DNA from: Rhizobium sp. NXC24
Lineage (GTDB): Bacteria; Pseudomonadota; Alphaproteobacteria; Rhizobiales; Rhizobiaceae
Direction: 5' to 3'
Length of the DNA: 64,000 nt
Assembly (NCBI RefSeq): GCF_002944315.1
Contig: NZ_CP024311.1
Location: forward strand, 4,098,446 to 4,162,445
This document shows positions 8,519 through 19,255 of the stretch, one piece after another (the stretch's first letter is position 1; each line of letters starts with the position of its first letter). The translations under genes and the position numbers were made by a program. A model generated the notes under the pieces. The model was not told where the DNA came from. It made no database searches and saw nothing but the letters and a program-made list of their open reading frames with translations.

Positions 8519-10000
8519 ATGAGAAAAACCCCACCCACGCTTTCCCGCTTGCTGCTGCCCTCACTGGCGGTGTGTCTTGGCGTCGGTGTCTATGTGGAAA
8601 GCCCGTTTCAGTTCCGGGATATGGCCCTGGCGCAGGAAGATGACGGCGCCTCGCCCGCGCAGACCCCCACGCAAACCAAGGACGACCAGCCCGGCGTCGC
8701 CTCGACCGCATCCTCGACGCAGCCGGCCGAACAGGCGCCGGACCCTGCCGCCGATCTTGCCAAGAAGCGCGATCAAACCCGCACCGAGCTGGAGGAATTG
8801 TCAAAGACGATCAGCCTTTCCTCCGACAAGACGAAAGCCCTGGAAGACAGCATCGCCTCGCTCGACAAGAGCACGGCCAGCCTGCGCCAGGCGCTGATCG
8901 ACAGCGCGGCCCGCCGAAGGGATATGGACCGCAAGATAGAGCAGAGCGAAAGGAAGCTGACCGATCTCGCAGTCAAGGAAGACAAGATTCGCAAATCATT
9001 GCATGAGCGACGTGCGCTGTTGGCCGAAGTTCTGGGCGCGCTGGAACGCATGGGCCGCAACCCGCCGCCGGCGCTGCTGGTAACGCCCGACGATGCGCTG
9101 GCTTCCGTGCGCAGCGCCATCCTGCTCGGCGCCGTCGTTCCCGGCATGCGCAAGGAGACGGACAAGCTCATCGCCGACCTTACCGATCTCACCAAACTGC
9201 ATGCCGCCACCGCGGCAGAAAAGGCCGATCTCACCGCCACCATGACCAACAGTCTGGAGGAGGAACGACGCATGGACATGCTGGTCGCCGAAAACGACAA
9301 GCACAGCCATGAGAATGCCGCCGAACTGGACGCCGAACGCAAGCGTTCCGAAGAATTGGCGGGTCAGGCGACCAGTCTCGAGGGCCTCGTCGCATCGCTG
9401 GAAAGCCAGATCGGCTCGGTGCGCGATGCCGCCGCCGCGGCCCGGGCGGAAGAGGCCCGCCGGGAGCAGATGACCGATCAGCAGCGCGAACAGGCGAGGG
9501 CACTGGCCGAAAGCGGCGTGCCCGATAAAAACCGCATTGCGCCCGCATATCCGTTTTCCGACCTTAAACGGAAATTGGAGCTGCCTGTGGCGGGTGATAT
9601 TCTCCGCCAGTTCGGCGACGATGACGGTACGGGACATACCGCGATGGGCCTGACCCTCGCAACCGGCGCCGACGCGCTCGTCACCGCTCCTGCCGATGGG
9701 ACTGTCGTTTACGCCGGCGCATTTCGCAGCTATGGCCAGATGGTTATTCTGGATACCGGCGACGGTTATCATATGGTGCTGTCGGGAATGGACGCGATCA
9801 AGACGCGTCTCGGCAAATTTGTCTTCGCTGGCGAGCCGCTCGCTGTAATGGGCCAAAAAAGAGTCGCGAGCGCGACTGCATTGGCGCTGGAAACGGATCG
9901 ACCAACGCTTTACATTGAATTTCGAAAAGATGGGAAGCCGGTCGATTCTCGGCCTTGGTGGACCTCCAAAGACACTGGAAAGGCACGCAATGATACGTAG
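8519..10000 (+). CDS. EnvC-like murein hydrolase activator, degenerate LytM (M23) domain
   Basis: The 493-residue product has an N-terminal hydrophobic export signal and a low-complexity Pro/Thr/Gln segment to about residue 75. A long coiled coil follows (about 80-340; ELEELSKTISLSSDKTKALE and later Ala/Glu-rich heptads). A C-terminal M23 domain starts at PVAGDILRQFGDD. Active LytM peptidases need HxxxD and HxH zinc ligands. Here the first region reads GHTAMGLTL without the aspartate and the second LYIEFR without histidines, so the enzyme is probably inactive. That pattern fits EnvC, which activates amidases during septum splitting. The gene overlaps ctpA by 11 bases, a pair common in alphaproteobacteria. 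Confidence 0.88.
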   Translation: MRKTPPTLSRLLLPSLAVCLGVGVYVESPFQFRDMALAQEDDGASPAQTPTQTKDDQPGVASTASSTQPAEQAPDPAADLAKKRDQTRTELEELSKTISLSSDKTKALEDSIASLDKSTASLRQALIDSAARRRDMDRKIEQSERKLTDLAVKEDKIRKSLHERRALLAEVLGALERMGRNPPPALLVTPDDALASVRSAILLGAVVPGMRKETDKLIADLTDLTKLHAATAAEKADLTATMTNSLEEERRMDMLVAENDKHSHENAAELDAERKRSEELAGQATSLEGLVASLESQIGSVRDAAAAARAEEARREQMTDQQREQARALAESGVPDKNRIAPAYPFSDLKRKLELPVAGDILRQFGDDDGTGHTAMGLTLATGADALVTAPADGTVVYAGAFRSYGQMVILDTGDGYHMVLSGMDAIKTRLGKFVFAGEPLAVMGQKRVASATALALETDRPTLYIEFRKDGKPVDSRPWWTSKDTGKARNDT

Positions 10001-11318
10001 GGCTTCTCTTGTTCTCGTTGGCGCATTGATGGGTGCGACCGCGATGAGCGTCATCTACACGGCGGTAGCGCCGGCGGAAGCCGCGGGCGCTTCCACGTAC
10101 AAGGAACTGTCGATTTTCGGCGACGTCTTTGAACGTGTGCGCGCGCAATACGTAACGCCGCCCCAGGAAGACAAGCTGATCGAAGCCGCCATCAACGGTA
10201 TGCTGTCCTCGCTGGACCCGCATTCGAGCTACATGAATGCCAAGGACGCCGACGACATGCGCACCCAGACCAAGGGTGAATTCGGCGGTCTCGGCATCGA
10301 AGTGACCATGGACAATGACCTCGTCAAGGTCATCACCCCGATCGACGACACGCCCGCCGCCAAGGCCGGTGTTCTCGCCGGCGACTATATCACCGCCATC
10401 GACGGCCAGTCGGTCCGCGGCCTCAAGCTGGAAGACGCTGTTGAGAAGATGCGCGGCGCCGTCAAGACGCCGATCAAGCTGACGCTGATGCGCAAGGGCG
10501 CCGACAAGCCGATCGAACTCACCATCATCCGTGACGTGATCGCCGTTGCCGCCGTCAAGTCGCGCGAAGAAGGCGGCGATGTCGGTTATCTCCGCATCAT
10601 CTCCTTCACCGAAAAGACCACGCCGGACCTGGAAGCCGCGATCGCCAAGATCAAGAAGGATATCCCGGCCGACAAGCTGAAGGGCTATGTCCTCGACCTG
10701 CGCCTCAATCCGGGCGGTCTGCTCGACCAGGCGATCAACGTTGCCGACGATGTGCTGGAGCGTGGCGAAGTCGTCTCGACCCGCGGCCGCAATCCGGACG
10801 AAACCCGCCGCTTCAACGCGGGCCCGGGCGACCTGACCGACGGCAAGCCGATCATCGTGCTCATCAATGGCGGTTCTGCTTCGGCATCGGAAATCGTTGC
10901 CGGCGCTCTGCAGGATCTACGCCGCGCCACCGTCCTCGGCACCCAGTCCTTCGGCAAGGGCTCCGTGCAGACGATCATCCCGCTTGGCGATGGCAACGGC
11001 GCGCTGCGTCTGACGACGGCGCTTTATTACACGCCGTCGGGCCGTTCGATCCAGGGCACCGGTATTACGCCCGACGTCAAGGTCGACGAGCCGCTGCCGG
11101 ACGATCTGAAGGGCAAGCTGGTGACGGAAGGCGAATCCAGCCTGCCGGGCCACATCAAGGGCCAGAGCGAAACCGACCAGGGCTCCGGCTCGGCCGCTTA
11201 CGTGCCGCCGGATCCGAAGGACGACGTTCAGCTCAACTACGCGCTTGACCTGTTGCGCGGCGCAAAGACCGACCCGTCCTTCCCGCCGAACCCGGAAAAG
11301 GCGGTTTCCTCCAAATAA
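9990..11318 (+). CDS. ctpA: Carboxy-terminal processing peptidase (S41 family)
   Basis: CtpA-type proteases trim periplasmic proteins, among them murein hydrolases, using a Ser-Lys dyad. The 442-residue product has a signal or anchor segment in the first 30 residues. An S41 N-terminal region follows (MLSSLDPHSSYMN), then a PDZ domain at about 85-170 (LGIEVTMDNDLVKVITPIDD). The catalytic part carries GGSASASEIVAGALQD with the nucleophile Ser and FGKGSVQTI with the Lys. The start at 9990 overlaps the EnvC-like gene, suggesting coupled expression and a joint role in wall remodelling. A Gly/Ser/Pro-rich tail closes the protein. Confidence 0.95.
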   Translation: MIRRASLVLVGALMGATAMSVIYTAVAPAEAAGASTYKELSIFGDVFERVRAQYVTPPQEDKLIEAAINGMLSSLDPHSSYMNAKDADDMRTQTKGEFGGLGIEVTMDNDLVKVITPIDDTPAAKAGVLAGDYITAIDGQSVRGLKLEDAVEKMRGAVKTPIKLTLMRKGADKPIELTIIRDVIAVAAVKSREEGGDVGYLRIISFTEKTTPDLEAAIAKIKKDIPADKLKGYVLDLRLNPGGLLDQAINVADDVLERGEVVSTRGRNPDETRRFNAGPGDLTDGKPIIVLINGGSASASEIVAGALQDLRRATVLGTQSFGKGSVQTIIPLGDGNGALRLTTALYYTPSGRSIQGTGITPDVKVDEPLPDDLKGKLVTEGESSLPGHIKGQSETDQGSGSAAYVPPDPKDDVQLNYALDLLRGAKTDPSFPPNPEKAVSSK

Positions 11319-11324
11319 GGAAAT

Positions 11325-11357
11325 AGCGCCGGGCTGGAAACAGACCCGGCGCTTTCA
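11325..11357 (+). terminator. Intrinsic terminator after ctpA
   Basis: AGCGCCGGG (11325-11333) pairs perfectly with CCCGGCGCT (11345-11353) and is followed by TTCAT. It starts seven bases after the ctpA stop. The T-tract is short. Confidence 0.7.
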
Positions 11358-11400
11358 TATCCAGGGCGAGGTGATTGATCTCATCTCGCTCTAACTATTT

Positions 11401-11419
11401 GAATAAGCATGTCTTATTC
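11401..11419. promoter_or_regulatory. Inverted repeat upstream of the deacetylase-like gene
   Basis: GAATAAG (11401-11407) and CTTATTC (11413-11419) form a perfect 7-bp inverted repeat around CATGT, about 120 bases before the next start. It is AT-rich unlike the surroundings. It could be an operator or a leader hairpin; no regulator can be named. Confidence 0.35.
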
Positions 11420-11539
11420 GAAATCCATTTTGGATCTGCTTGAGTGTTTTGAATCTGCAGCGTCTCCCTGCTTTGATGGCTGCATGAAACTGGAATGCAC
11501 GGGGGCGGACATTTTCCCATTTTGGGGTGGATACGGACT

Positions 11540-12727
11540 TTGGGAACGGATTTGCATGCACCGCTGGGCCAGAACCGCGGCTCTGGCCGCAAGCGGCGGC
11601 GTCCGCCCTTCGGGCGCATCCTCGCCGGCTTCTGTCTGATCGCGATCGCCAGTTTTTCCCTCTATTCAGCACTGTTGCGCGACCATCTGCAGAAGACTCC
11701 CCCGGTCGAGACTGCCGAAAAGGCGTCGCCATCACCGCAGGCCAGTAACAAGCCGGCCACGGGCGATCAAACGACAGGCCTGAAGCAGGTCGATCCGCAA
11801 TCCGGCGCCGATACGCATCGCATCGTCACCAGCGACGGTTCGGTCGTGACCATGTTCAGCCCGAATACGCGCGACGGCGACGGCCCTGTGCTGATCAATG
11901 CCAATCAGGTCGGCCAGGATCCGCGCATGGCGGCGACGCCGAACGACAGCCTGCTGGAGGATTCGCCTTTCGGCAAGCTGCCGATTATCGCGCCGAGCGG
12001 ATTGAGACCGATGGACCAATATGCGCGGCCCTGGTCCGGTGCCCGCGGCACGCGCGTCGCCATCGTCGTCAGCGGCCTCGGCCTCAGCCAGACCGGTACG
12101 CAGCGCGCCATCGAGAAACTGCCGGAGGAAATCACGCTCGCCTTTGCCGCCAGCGGCAACAGCCTGCAGCGCTGGATGCAGGAGGCGCGGCGTGGCGGCC
12201 ATGAAATCCTGATCCAGGTGCCTTTCGAGCCATTCGATTACCCAGGCAACAACCCCGGACCCGATACGCTTTTGACCTCGCAGCCCGCGGCCAAAAACAT
12301 CGAAGACCTGCACAAGGCTTTGGCCGAAATCACCAACTATACTGGCGTGATGAACTATCTCGGCGGACGATTCCTGTCGAATGCCGATGCCATGGAACCG
12401 GTCATGCGTGATATCGGCAAGCGCGGTCTGTTGTTCCTCGACGACGGCTCCTCGGCACAGTCCAAATCCGGTACGGTTGCCAAGGCGCTTGAGGTGCCGC
12501 ATGCATTTGCGGATGTGCAGCTCGACGGAGAATTGAAGCAGGATGCCATCCTGAAGAAGCTCGACGAGCTGGAGCGCATCGCCCGCCGTAATGGCTCGGC
12601 TATCGGCGTTGCGTCCGCTTTCGACGAGAGCGTCGACGCCATCAGCAAATGGAGCGAGGAGGCCGCCATGCGCGGCATCGAGATCGTCGCCGTCTCGGCG
12701 CTTGCCGACGACCCCAAACATCCCTGA
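11540..12727 (+). CDS. Divergent polysaccharide deacetylase family protein
   Basis: After a cytoplasmic basic stretch (GRKRRRPPFG) one membrane segment (ILAGFCLIAIASFSLYSALL) anchors the protein. A Pro/Ser/Thr-rich linker leads to the deacetylase-like barrel starting at TRVAIVVSGLGLSQTGT and including GHEILIQVPFEPFDYPGNNP and TGVMNYLGGRFLSNADAM. This is the family formerly called DUF610. The last part (SALADDPKHP) is typical for rhizobia. I prefer TTG at 11540 because GGGGTGGAT lies nine bases before it; ATG 11495 would give 410 residues but lacks a good site. Substrate unknown; an envelope polysaccharide is likely from the fold and the ctpA neighbourhood. rppH follows after 17 bases. Confidence 0.85.
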   Translation: MGTDLHAPLGQNRGSGRKRRRPPFGRILAGFCLIAIASFSLYSALLRDHLQKTPPVETAEKASPSPQASNKPATGDQTTGLKQVDPQSGADTHRIVTSDGSVVTMFSPNTRDGDGPVLINANQVGQDPRMAATPNDSLLEDSPFGKLPIIAPSGLRPMDQYARPWSGARGTRVAIVVSGLGLSQTGTQRAIEKLPEEITLAFAASGNSLQRWMQEARRGGHEILIQVPFEPFDYPGNNPGPDTLLTSQPAAKNIEDLHKALAEITNYTGVMNYLGGRFLSNADAMEPVMRDIGKRGLLFLDDGSSAQSKSGTVAKALEVPHAFADVQLDGELKQDAILKKLDELERIARRNGSAIGVASAFDESVDAISKWSEEAAMRGIEIVAVSALADDPKHP

Positions 12728-12744
12728 AGGCTTAGAGGATTACC

Positions 12745-13284
12745 ATGAGCAAGAGCCGCGTCCCCATCAGAGCTGAAGACCTGCCTTATCGCCCCTGCGT
12801 CGGCATCATGGTGCTCAATCGCGAAGGGCTGGTCTGGGCCGGCAAGCGCATTCCGGACGGCAATTCCGAATATGACGGCTCGCCGCATCTCTGGCAGATG
12901 CCGCAGGGCGGCATCGACGAAGGCGAGGACCCGCTAGTGGCCGCCTATCGCGAGCTTTACGAAGAGACCGGCATAAAGACCGTGACGCTGCTCGCCGAAG
13001 CGAAGGACTGGATCAACTACGATCTGCCGCCGCAATTGATCGGCATCGGCCTCAAGGGAAAATTCCGCGGCCAGACCCAGCGCTGGTTCGCCTTCCGCTT
13101 CGACGGCGACGAAAGCGAAATCGCCATCAATCCGCCGCCGGGCGGCCATGAACCGGAATTCGAGGCCTGGGATTGGAAGCCGATGGCGGAGCTACCCAGT
13201 CTGATCGTCGCCTTCAAACGGTCCGTCTACGAGCAGGTCGTCGCCGAATTCCAAAATTTGGCTGGGTTGAAGGCGGAAGACTGA
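12745..13284 (+). CDS. rppH: RNA pyrophosphohydrolase (Nudix)
   Basis: RppH removes pyrophosphate from mRNA 5' ends and so starts RNase E-dependent decay; the same protein is known as IalA in Bartonella. The 179-residue product carries a complete Nudix box, [17 protein letters not shown] followed by YEETGI, with the metal-binding REXXEE core. [12 protein letters not shown] and [11 protein letters not shown] are also characteristic. The ATG at 12745 follows AGAGGA. It is forward and convergent with bfr. Confidence 0.96.
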   Translation: MSKSRVPIRAEDLPYRPCVGIMVLNREGLVWAGKRIPDGNSEYDGSPHLWQMPQGGIDEGEDPLVAAYRELYEETGIKTVTLLAEAKDWINYDLPPQLIGIGLKGKFRGQTQRWFAFRFDGDESEIAINPPPGGHEPEFEAWDWKPMAELPSLIVAFKRSVYEQVVAEFQNLAGLKAED

Positions 13285-13289
13285 GCGCA

Positions 13290-13317
13290 TTCCGACCGCC
13301 TGAAAGGGCGGCCGGAA
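13290..13317. terminator. Hairpin between convergent rppH and bfr
   Basis: TTCCGACCGCC (13290-13300) pairs with GGCGGCCGGAA (13307-13317) with one mismatch and a 6-base loop. It sits between two genes that end toward each other. Neither side has a clear T-run, so an intrinsic terminator is only possible. Confidence 0.4.
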
Positions 13318-13329
13318 AATCGATGCTAA

Positions 13330-13815
13330 TTATTCAGCAGAATCAGCGGAATCGGCGTTGAGCTGGCCGTATTTGGCCTCGCCGATCTTTTCAAGCAGGT
13401 CGATCTGGGTTTCCAGGAAGTCGATATGACCTTCCTCATCCGCCAACAGCTCTTCGAACAGCTTCATCGAAACATAGTCGCCGGCATCGTGACAGATGTC
13501 GCGCGACTTCTTGTAGGCGGTGCGGGCGTCATATTCGCCGGCGAGATCGGCCTCCAGCACTTCCTTGACATTCTGGCCGATGCGCAGCGGCGCCAGTGTC
13601 TGCAGGTTCGGATGCCCTTCGAGGAAGATGATGCGAGCAACGAGACGATCGGCGTGGTGCATCTCTTCGATGGATTCCGCACGCTCCTTCTTGGCAAGCT
13701 TGGTATAGCCCCAATCTTCCAGAAGCCGGTAATGAACCCAATATTGATTGACTGCACCGAGTTCGAGAAATAGGGCCTCGTTAAGCCGCTCGATGACTTT
13801 TTTGTCGCCTTTCAA
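13330..13815 (-). CDS. bfr: Bacterioferritin
   Basis: Bacterioferritin stores iron in a 24-subunit heme-containing shell. With TTG at 13815 as start, the 161 residues place the ferroxidase ligands where expected: E18, E51, H54, E94, E127 and H130. M52 is the heme ligand. The TTG is preceded by AGGAGAG, and the frame upstream (from ATG 13839) would add eight residues unlike the family. The start lies inside the end of bfd, an overlap of 35 bases, so the pair is co-transcribed and likely coupled. Confidence 0.95.
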   Translation of the reverse strand: MKGDKKVIERLNEALFLELGAVNQYWVHYRLLEDWGYTKLAKKERAESIEEMHHADRLVARIIFLEGHPNLQTLAPLRIGQNVKEVLEADLAGEYDARTAYKKSRDICHDAGDYVSMKLFEELLADEEGHIDFLETQIDLLEKIGEAKYGQLNADSADSAE

Positions 13816-14092
13816 TGTCCGCTCTCCTGTTTTCTTCATGGAACTTTTTCAAGCGGGACATGAAATCAAATATTTCCGCCTCCGTCGAGTGGCGGCGGGC
13901 ATGATAGTCCTCGGTCGTCTGTATAATGATGTCGACGACATTCGGGAAGCAGCCGCAGCAACGGCCGCGCTTCGACATGGCGTGATAGACCTTGGCAGGA
14001 ACGATGAGCTGCCAACAATCCTGATCGAGGAGCTCGATGATGACCTCCCGGATTTCCTTGTCGGTGATGTAATTACAACTGCAAACCAGCAT
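13781..14092 (-). CDS. bfd: Bacterioferritin-associated [2Fe-2S] ferredoxin
   Basis: Bfd binds bacterioferritin and reduces its heme so that stored iron can be released. The product is 103 residues, longer than the 64 of E. coli Bfd. Cluster ligands are C4 and C6 (MLVCSC) and the CCGC group at 45-48. The C-terminal part is basic and rich in Glu/Arg. Having bfd first and bfr second is the common rhizobial order. A good promoter lies upstream; I found no clear Irr or RirA operator. Confidence 0.92.
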   Translation of the reverse strand: MLVCSCNYITDKEIREVIIELLDQDCWQLIVPAKVYHAMSKRGRCCGCFPNVVDIIIQTTEDYHARRHSTEAEIFDFMSRLKKFHEENRRADIERRQKSHRAA

Positions 14093-14132
14093 TCTTCGCT
14101 CAGCCCGTCAAACATGACATCTGCTGTCTTGT

Positions 14133-14161
14133 TATCTGCGAAAGAAGACGATCTTTGTCAA
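14133..14161 (-). promoter_or_regulatory. Promoter of bfd-bfr
   Basis: On the minus strand TTGACA (14161-14156, preceded by C) and CAGATA (14138-14133) are 17 bases apart. The -35 matches the consensus exactly; the -10 is moderate. The site is about 40 bases upstream of the bfd ATG. Confidence 0.6.
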
Positions 14162-14234
14162 GAAAAATTCGATTCATTTTTCATCGGGCGAGCCGGACAG
14201 GGTCACTTTGGCGTGACGCATGATGCCCTGCGCA

Positions 14235-17200
14235 TCAATGGAAGTTACGGCCTCGCGGCATGACGCTTGCCGTCTCGGCCGCATTGCTGCGGCCATCTGC
14301 CGCTATCTCGGCAGCCTCTCGCACGGACGCACTTGTTTCGGTAAGCCGCTTCTTCTGCCGGTGATCCATGGTCGGACGCAGGGCCTCATCCGCCCGATCG
14401 CTGACGCCGAACCGCCTAGCTTCGCGTTGCAGGATCCCCAGCGCCGAAGTCATATCCTCGATATAGTCGACCACCACATGGATGACGCCGCTTTCGCTCT
14501 GCAGACGGCCGCGGATCTTGACCAGCCGGGCGCCCATGACGATGGCGCGGTATTTCTCGAACATCTTCGGCCAGACGATCGCATTGGAAACGCCGGTCTC
14601 GTCCTCCAACGTCATGAAGATCACGCCCTTCGCCGAGCCCGGCCGCTGTCGCACCAGCACCAACCCGGCAATCGTCACCATCCTGCCATTAGGAACATTG
14701 GGCAAATCCCTGTTCTGCACGATGCCCAGTTGGGCGAAATCCGCCCGCAGGAAAGACACCGGATGCGCCTTCAGCGACAGCGAAAGATAGCGATAATCCT
14801 CGATCACCTGCTCGCCAGGCAGCATTTCCGGCAGGGACACCACCGGCTCGATTTGCAGGTCGGTGCGGTCGGCAAGATCGAAGAGAGGTAGCTTTTCCGC
14901 AGCGCTGCCGACATCGAGAGCCCGCACGGCCCAAAGCGCCTCGCGACGGCTCAAACCGATGGAGCGGAAGGCATCCGCATCCGCGAGGCGTTCGATCTGC
15001 GCTTTGGCAAGACCGGAGCGCAGCCAGAGATCGCGCACGGAACTGTAACCAGCGCCACGACGCTCGACGAGCTGTTCCATCTCCTTATCCGACAGGCCCT
15101 TGACCTGCCGGAAACCGAGGCGGACGGCGCATTGCGTCTTGATCAGTGCGCGCATCGACACATGACGCGGCTCGACGGCGTCCTGATCGAAGCGCGCCCT
15201 CTCCAGCAGGCAATCCCAACTGGAATGATTTACATCCACCGGCCGCATCTCGACGCCATGCTCACGCGCATCGCGCACGAGCTGCGCCGGCGCATAGAAA
15301 CCCATGGGCTGCGCATTGAGGATCGCCGCACAAAAGACATCGGGATAATAGGCCTTGAGCCAGGAAGAGGCGTAGACGAGGAGGGCGAAGGAAGCCGCGT
15401 GGCTTTCGGGAAAGCCATATTCGCCGAAACCCTTGATCTGCTCGAAACAGTTTTTGGCGAATTCCCGCTCGTACCCCCTTTCAGCCATGCCTTCGATCAT
15501 CTTCTTCTCGAAAGTGTGGATGGTCCCCGTTCGTTTGAAGGTCGCCATCGCCCGGCGCAACTTGTCAGCCTCCGCAGGTGTAAACCCCGCTGCCGTAATG
15601 GCGATTTGCATTGCCTGTTCCTGAAAGAGGGGGACTCCCAGCGTTCGCTTCAGAACCTCCTTCAGCTCCGGGCTCGGATAGTCGAGTTCCTTTCCTGCCC
15701 GGTCTGCCTCTCGCCGCTTGAGATAGGGATGCACCATGTTGCCCTGGATCGGTCCAGGCCGGACGATCGCCACTTCGATGACCAGATCGTAGAATCTACG
15801 AGGCCTCAGCCGTGGCAGCATGCTCATCTGCGCCCGGCTCTCAATCTGGAAAACCCCAATCGTATCGGCGCGGCAGATCATGTCATAGACCGGCTCGCCG
15901 TCCGGATGATTGGCATTGCCGAGATCGGCGAGCGTCTTCTTCACATCATAGTGGAGGCGCAGCAGATCGAAGGCCTTGGCAAGGCAGGTCAACATCCCCA
16001 GCGCCAGGACGTCGATCTTGAGAATATCGAGGGAATCGAGATCGTCCTTGTTCCACTCGATCATATAGCGGTCGTCCATCGCCGTATGCATGATCGGCAC
16101 GACTTCATCCAACCGGTCCCTGGTGATGACGAAGCCGCCGACATGTTGGGTCAGATGCCGGGGAAATCCCATCAGCGTCGAAGCATAGGACAGAACGCGC
16201 TGCGTCGTCCGATCCCTGAGGTCGAGGCCGGCAATCCTTGCCTCGCGTTCGGATAATTCTTCTGTCGACCAGCCCCAGACACCGCTCGCCAGAGCCGATT
16301 GCACATCCTCCGACAGGCCGAAGGCCTTCGCCACCTCGCGGCCAGCCGAGCGCGCCCGATAGCTGGTGACTGCCGCCGTCAGCCCGGCATGCTCCTTTTT
16401 GTAATGTTTGTAGATATACTGAATAACGTCTTCGCGCTTCTCGTGCTCGAAATCAACATCGATATCCGGCGGCTCTTCCCGTTCCGTCGAAATGAAGCGC
16501 TCGAACAAAAGCGTCGTGATCTCCGGATTGACCTCGGTAATTCGAAGGCAATAGCAGACCGTGGAATTGGCAGCGGAGCCGCGGCCCTGGCACAGGATAT
16601 TTTCGCTGCGAGCATGTTCCATGATGCGATGCACCGTCAGGAAATAGGGCTCGTACTGCCTCTGCTTGATCAGATCGAGCTCGTAGTCGATCTGCTTGGC
16701 GACCTTGGGTGGAATACCATTAGGATAGCGCCATTTGGCGCCCGCCCGCGTCAGTCGCTCCAGCGTTTCCGAGACAGTCTCGCCCGGAACACTTTCGTCG
16801 GGATAATTGTGCTTCAGCTCATCCAGCGAAAAAGACAGCCGGCTAAAAAACTTTTGCGTATTGGCGATGGCTTTCGGGTAGTTTTTAAAAAGCCGTGCCA
16901 TTTCCGCCCCGCCCTTCAAACAGCGTTCGGCATTGGCCGCCAGCCTGAAGCCGGCCTCGGCGATCGGCACATGCTCACGGATCGAAACGACGATATCGGC
17001 AAGCGGTTTGCGCTCGCTCGCGTGATAAAGCGGCTGATTGGTGGCGATCAAGCGCACCCCGTTTCTGAGCGCGAGGATGGAGAGTGTCGCGAAGAACAGG
17101 TGATCGCGCCCGTCATAGGCGGGCGACAGCGCCATATGGAGCTTCCTGCCGAAGCGCATCCACAGCCGCGCCAGGCACCCTTCCAGTTTCGCCTGTCCCT

Positions 17201-17630
17201 CCTGCGTCTCCACGCTCGCAGCATCCGGCACGAGCGCCAGCATCATCTCGTCGCCCCATTCCAGGAGGTCGGCCTCGTGAAGCTCGCATTCCCCTTTCTC
17301 GGCCCTGAGATTGCCGGCGCTCAACAGCCGACAGAGATGCGCCCAACCCTTGCGATTCTGCGGGAAGGCGAGGATGTCGGGCGTCTCGTCCGAAAAGATC
17401 AGGCGGGCGCCGGGCTGGAAGCGATAGCGATGCTGCTTGGCGATGACATGCGCCCTGACCACGCCGGCGACGCTGTTCCGATCAGCGATGCCGAGGCCGC
17501 TGAGGCCGGCGATCTTTGCGGCCAGAACCATTTCTTCCGGATGCGAAGCTCCTTCGAGAAAGGAGAAATTCGATCGTGCCCCGATCTCGAAAAAGGGCAC
17601 GGTTTCGAGAGTTGGGGCAGGGGCACTCAT
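14235..17630 (-). CDS. dnaE2: Error-prone DNA polymerase DnaE2 (ImuC)
   Basis: DnaE2 is the C-family polymerase that does the actual translesion synthesis in the ImuA-ImuB-DnaE2 mutasome. The 1131-residue protein starts with a PHP domain ([20 protein letters not shown]). Its polymerase active site carries PDIDVDF (around residue 395) and [11 protein letters not shown] (around 550). A helix-hairpin-helix and a C-terminal OB domain ([19 protein letters not shown]) follow. The length fits DnaE2; the replicative DnaE1 is longer. The gene overlaps the end of imuB by four bases. The last 60 residues are poorly conserved and Ala/Arg-rich. Expected to be SOS-induced through the LexA box before imuA. 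Confidence 0.95.
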   Translation of the reverse strand: MSAPAPTLETVPFFEIGARSNFSFLEGASHPEEMVLAAKIAGLSGLGIADRNSVAGVVRAHVIAKQHRYRFQPGARLIFSDETPDILAFPQNRKGWAHLCRLLSAGNLRAEKGECELHEADLLEWGDEMMLALVPDAASVETQEGQAKLEGCLARLWMRFGRKLHMALSPAYDGRDHLFFATLSILALRNGVRLIATNQPLYHASERKPLADIVVSIREHVPIAEAGFRLAANAERCLKGGAEMARLFKNYPKAIANTQKFFSRLSFSLDELKHNYPDESVPGETVSETLERLTRAGAKWRYPNGIPPKVAKQIDYELDLIKQRQYEPYFLTVHRIMEHARSENILCQGRGSAANSTVCYCLRITEVNPEITTLLFERFISTEREEPPDIDVDFEHEKREDVIQYIYKHYKKEHAGLTAAVTSYRARSAGREVAKAFGLSEDVQSALASGVWGWSTEELSEREARIAGLDLRDRTTQRVLSYASTLMGFPRHLTQHVGGFVITRDRLDEVVPIMHTAMDDRYMIEWNKDDLDSLDILKIDVLALGMLTCLAKAFDLLRLHYDVKKTLADLGNANHPDGEPVYDMICRADTIGVFQIESRAQMSMLPRLRPRRFYDLVIEVAIVRPGPIQGNMVHPYLKRREADRAGKELDYPSPELKEVLKRTLGVPLFQEQAMQIAITAAGFTPAEADKLRRAMATFKRTGTIHTFEKKMIEGMAERGYEREFAKNCFEQIKGFGEYGFPESHAASFALLVYASSWLKAYYPDVFCAAILNAQPMGFYAPAQLVRDAREHGVEMRPVDVNHSSWDCLLERARFDQDAVEPRHVSMRALIKTQCAVRLGFRQVKGLSDKEMEQLVERRGAGYSSVRDLWLRSGLAKAQIERLADADAFRSIGLSRREALWAVRALDVGSAAEKLPLFDLADRTDLQIEPVVSLPEMLPGEQVIEDYRYLSLSLKAHPVSFLRADFAQLGIVQNRDLPNVPNGRMVTIAGLVLVRQRPGSAKGVIFMTLEDETGVSNAIVWPKMFEKYRAIVMGARLVKIRGRLQSESGVIHVVVDYIEDMTSALGILQREARRFGVSDRADEALRPTMDHRQKKRLTETSASVREAAEIAADGRSNAAETASVMPRGRNFH

Positions 17631-19255
17631 GGGAAGATTCCATGCATGTACCAGCTCGGCCTTGTTGCACCCTGACCATAGAGACCCTTGCGAAACAGCC
17701 AGAAACGATGACCGGCCTCATCCTCGATGCGGAAATAATCGCGGGCCGGGGTTTCCTCCTCGTCGACCCACCATTCCGCCGCAAGCCGCTCCGGTCCTTC
17801 GGCCCGCAGGACTTTATGCGTGATCCGCCGCCAACGGAATTGCCGGGGCGGACCGTCAGGCACTTCGGTGGCAAAGGTTTCGATCGGCTCGGGCATGCGA
17901 AACAGCCGGAGCGGGCGCTCCCCGCGGAAGAAGCCATGACCGGCATGCTCGCTTCCTGTCCGTCTGTGGGCCGCAAGGATTTCTACGGCAGGTATCGATC
18001 GAACGGCACGTTCGGGAATATGGCTTTCCTGCAGCGCGAAGCCCTGCAGGCAGTCCGGCCCCAGCCGTGCCGCGACCCGGTCGGCGAAGGCGGCGAGCGA
18101 GCCATCCTGCCGGCCCTCTTCGATGAAATCGTCTTGCGCCGCGTCGAAAGGCGCATGTTCCAGGACATTGAGGCGGACGATTTCGAAGCCGTATCCCACA
18201 TCGAGATCGTCATGAATGGCAGTGAAGCGCTCCGTGAACAGGTTGGCGATCCGGCTCGGCTCCCGCAGCGGCTGCGACGCCCCGGCGGCGATGCGGAACA
18301 CCATGCCGTCGACCCGGAACAGCAAAAGCTCGAACGAACGGCCACCGACACCGCGGGCCTCCAGCCCCGGCTTCAAGGTTTCGGCAAGCTGGCGGGCAAG
18401 CTGCAGGATATCGGCCTCCGCCTGCACCGGTTCGGCAAGCCGCCGCTCGGCTGACAACTGCGCGACCGGCCGGCGCGGCGAGATCGGCTCCTCGATCAGG
18501 CCGACGGCCTGATCGAGCCGCAACAGGAGTTGCGCGCCGAAACGGCGGGTCAGCGGCGCCCGCGGTGCGGCCAGGAGATCGCCCACCTGCTTCAATCCCA
18601 GCTTCTGCAATGCGGCGACTGTTTCCTCGCCAAGCCTGAGCGAGGCGACCGGCAGTGGCGCCAGCGCCTCTTCCATGGCTTCCGGAGGAACGACACGGCT
18701 CTCGTCGAAGCGGGCCACCGCCCAGGACAGACCCGGCGCAGAGGAGATGGCGCCACGGACATCGAGACCAAGCCGGGAAATCCGGATCAGAATATCCTCG
18801 AGCAGCGCTTCTTCGCCGCCGAAGAGATGGGCACAGCCGGTAATATCGAGGAAAAGCCCGTCCTTGCCGTCGATCGCCACCAGCGGCGTATAGCGATCGC
18901 ACCAATCGGCGATCGCCTCCAGCAGCTTGCGATCCGCGGCCGGATTCTCTTCGACGACGTCAAGGGCGGGACAGATCGCCTTCGCCTCGGCGACGCCCTG
19001 TGCAAGCTTCAGGCCGATCGTCTCGGCCCTTTCATTGAGCGCGGTGAGCCGCATGGCATTGTTCAGCTTGCCGGCACAGGCGAGTGGTGGCGCCTCAAGC
19101 CGACCGGTCGAACGCCAGGACAGACCCCATCGCTTGCGGGCGATCCGGTCGGTCGGCAGATGCGGAAAGGTCAGCGCCAGAATGCGCTGCGTATTCGCCG
19201 GGAAAGGCAGGGCGCTGAGTGTCGAGGACAGGGGCAAACTGGCGGTCATGGGCAT
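17627..19255 (-). CDS. imuB: ImuB, catalytically inactive Y-family polymerase-like subunit of the mutasome
   Basis: ImuB links ImuA, DnaE2 and the beta clamp. The 542 residues follow the Y-family fold, but the acidic catalytic residues are gone. The first motif reads [13 protein letters not shown] instead of the usual DxDxFF, and the second reads [14 protein letters not shown] instead of SIDE. In the C-terminal half, RPLRLF resembles a beta-clamp-binding motif of the QLxLF type. The ATG at 19255 follows TGGAGTGGA. This start lies 161 bases inside the imuA frame, a long overlap. Confidence 0.93.
   Translation of the reverse strand: MPMTASLPLSSTLSALPFPANTQRILALTFPHLPTDRIARKRWGLSWRSTGRLEAPPLACAGKLNNAMRLTALNERAETIGLKLAQGVAEAKAICPALDVVEENPAADRKLLEAIADWCDRYTPLVAIDGKDGLFLDITGCAHLFGGEEALLEDILIRISRLGLDVRGAISSAPGLSWAVARFDESRVVPPEAMEEALAPLPVASLRLGEETVAALQKLGLKQVGDLLAAPRAPLTRRFGAQLLLRLDQAVGLIEEPISPRRPVAQLSAERRLAEPVQAEADILQLARQLAETLKPGLEARGVGGRSFELLLFRVDGMVFRIAAGASQPLREPSRIANLFTERFTAIHDDLDVGYGFEIVRLNVLEHAPFDAAQDDFIEEGRQDGSLAAFADRVAARLGPDCLQGFALQESHIPERAVRSIPAVEILAAHRRTGSEHAGHGFFRGERPLRLFRMPEPIETFATEVPDGPPRQFRWRRITHKVLRAEGPERLAAEWWVDEEETPARDYFRIEDEAGHRFWLFRKGLYGQGATRPSWYMHGIFP

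Noticed and set aside
16299..17675. 458-codon forward frame antisense to dnaE2
   Set aside because: Opposite strand of a clear polymerase gene; no family features.
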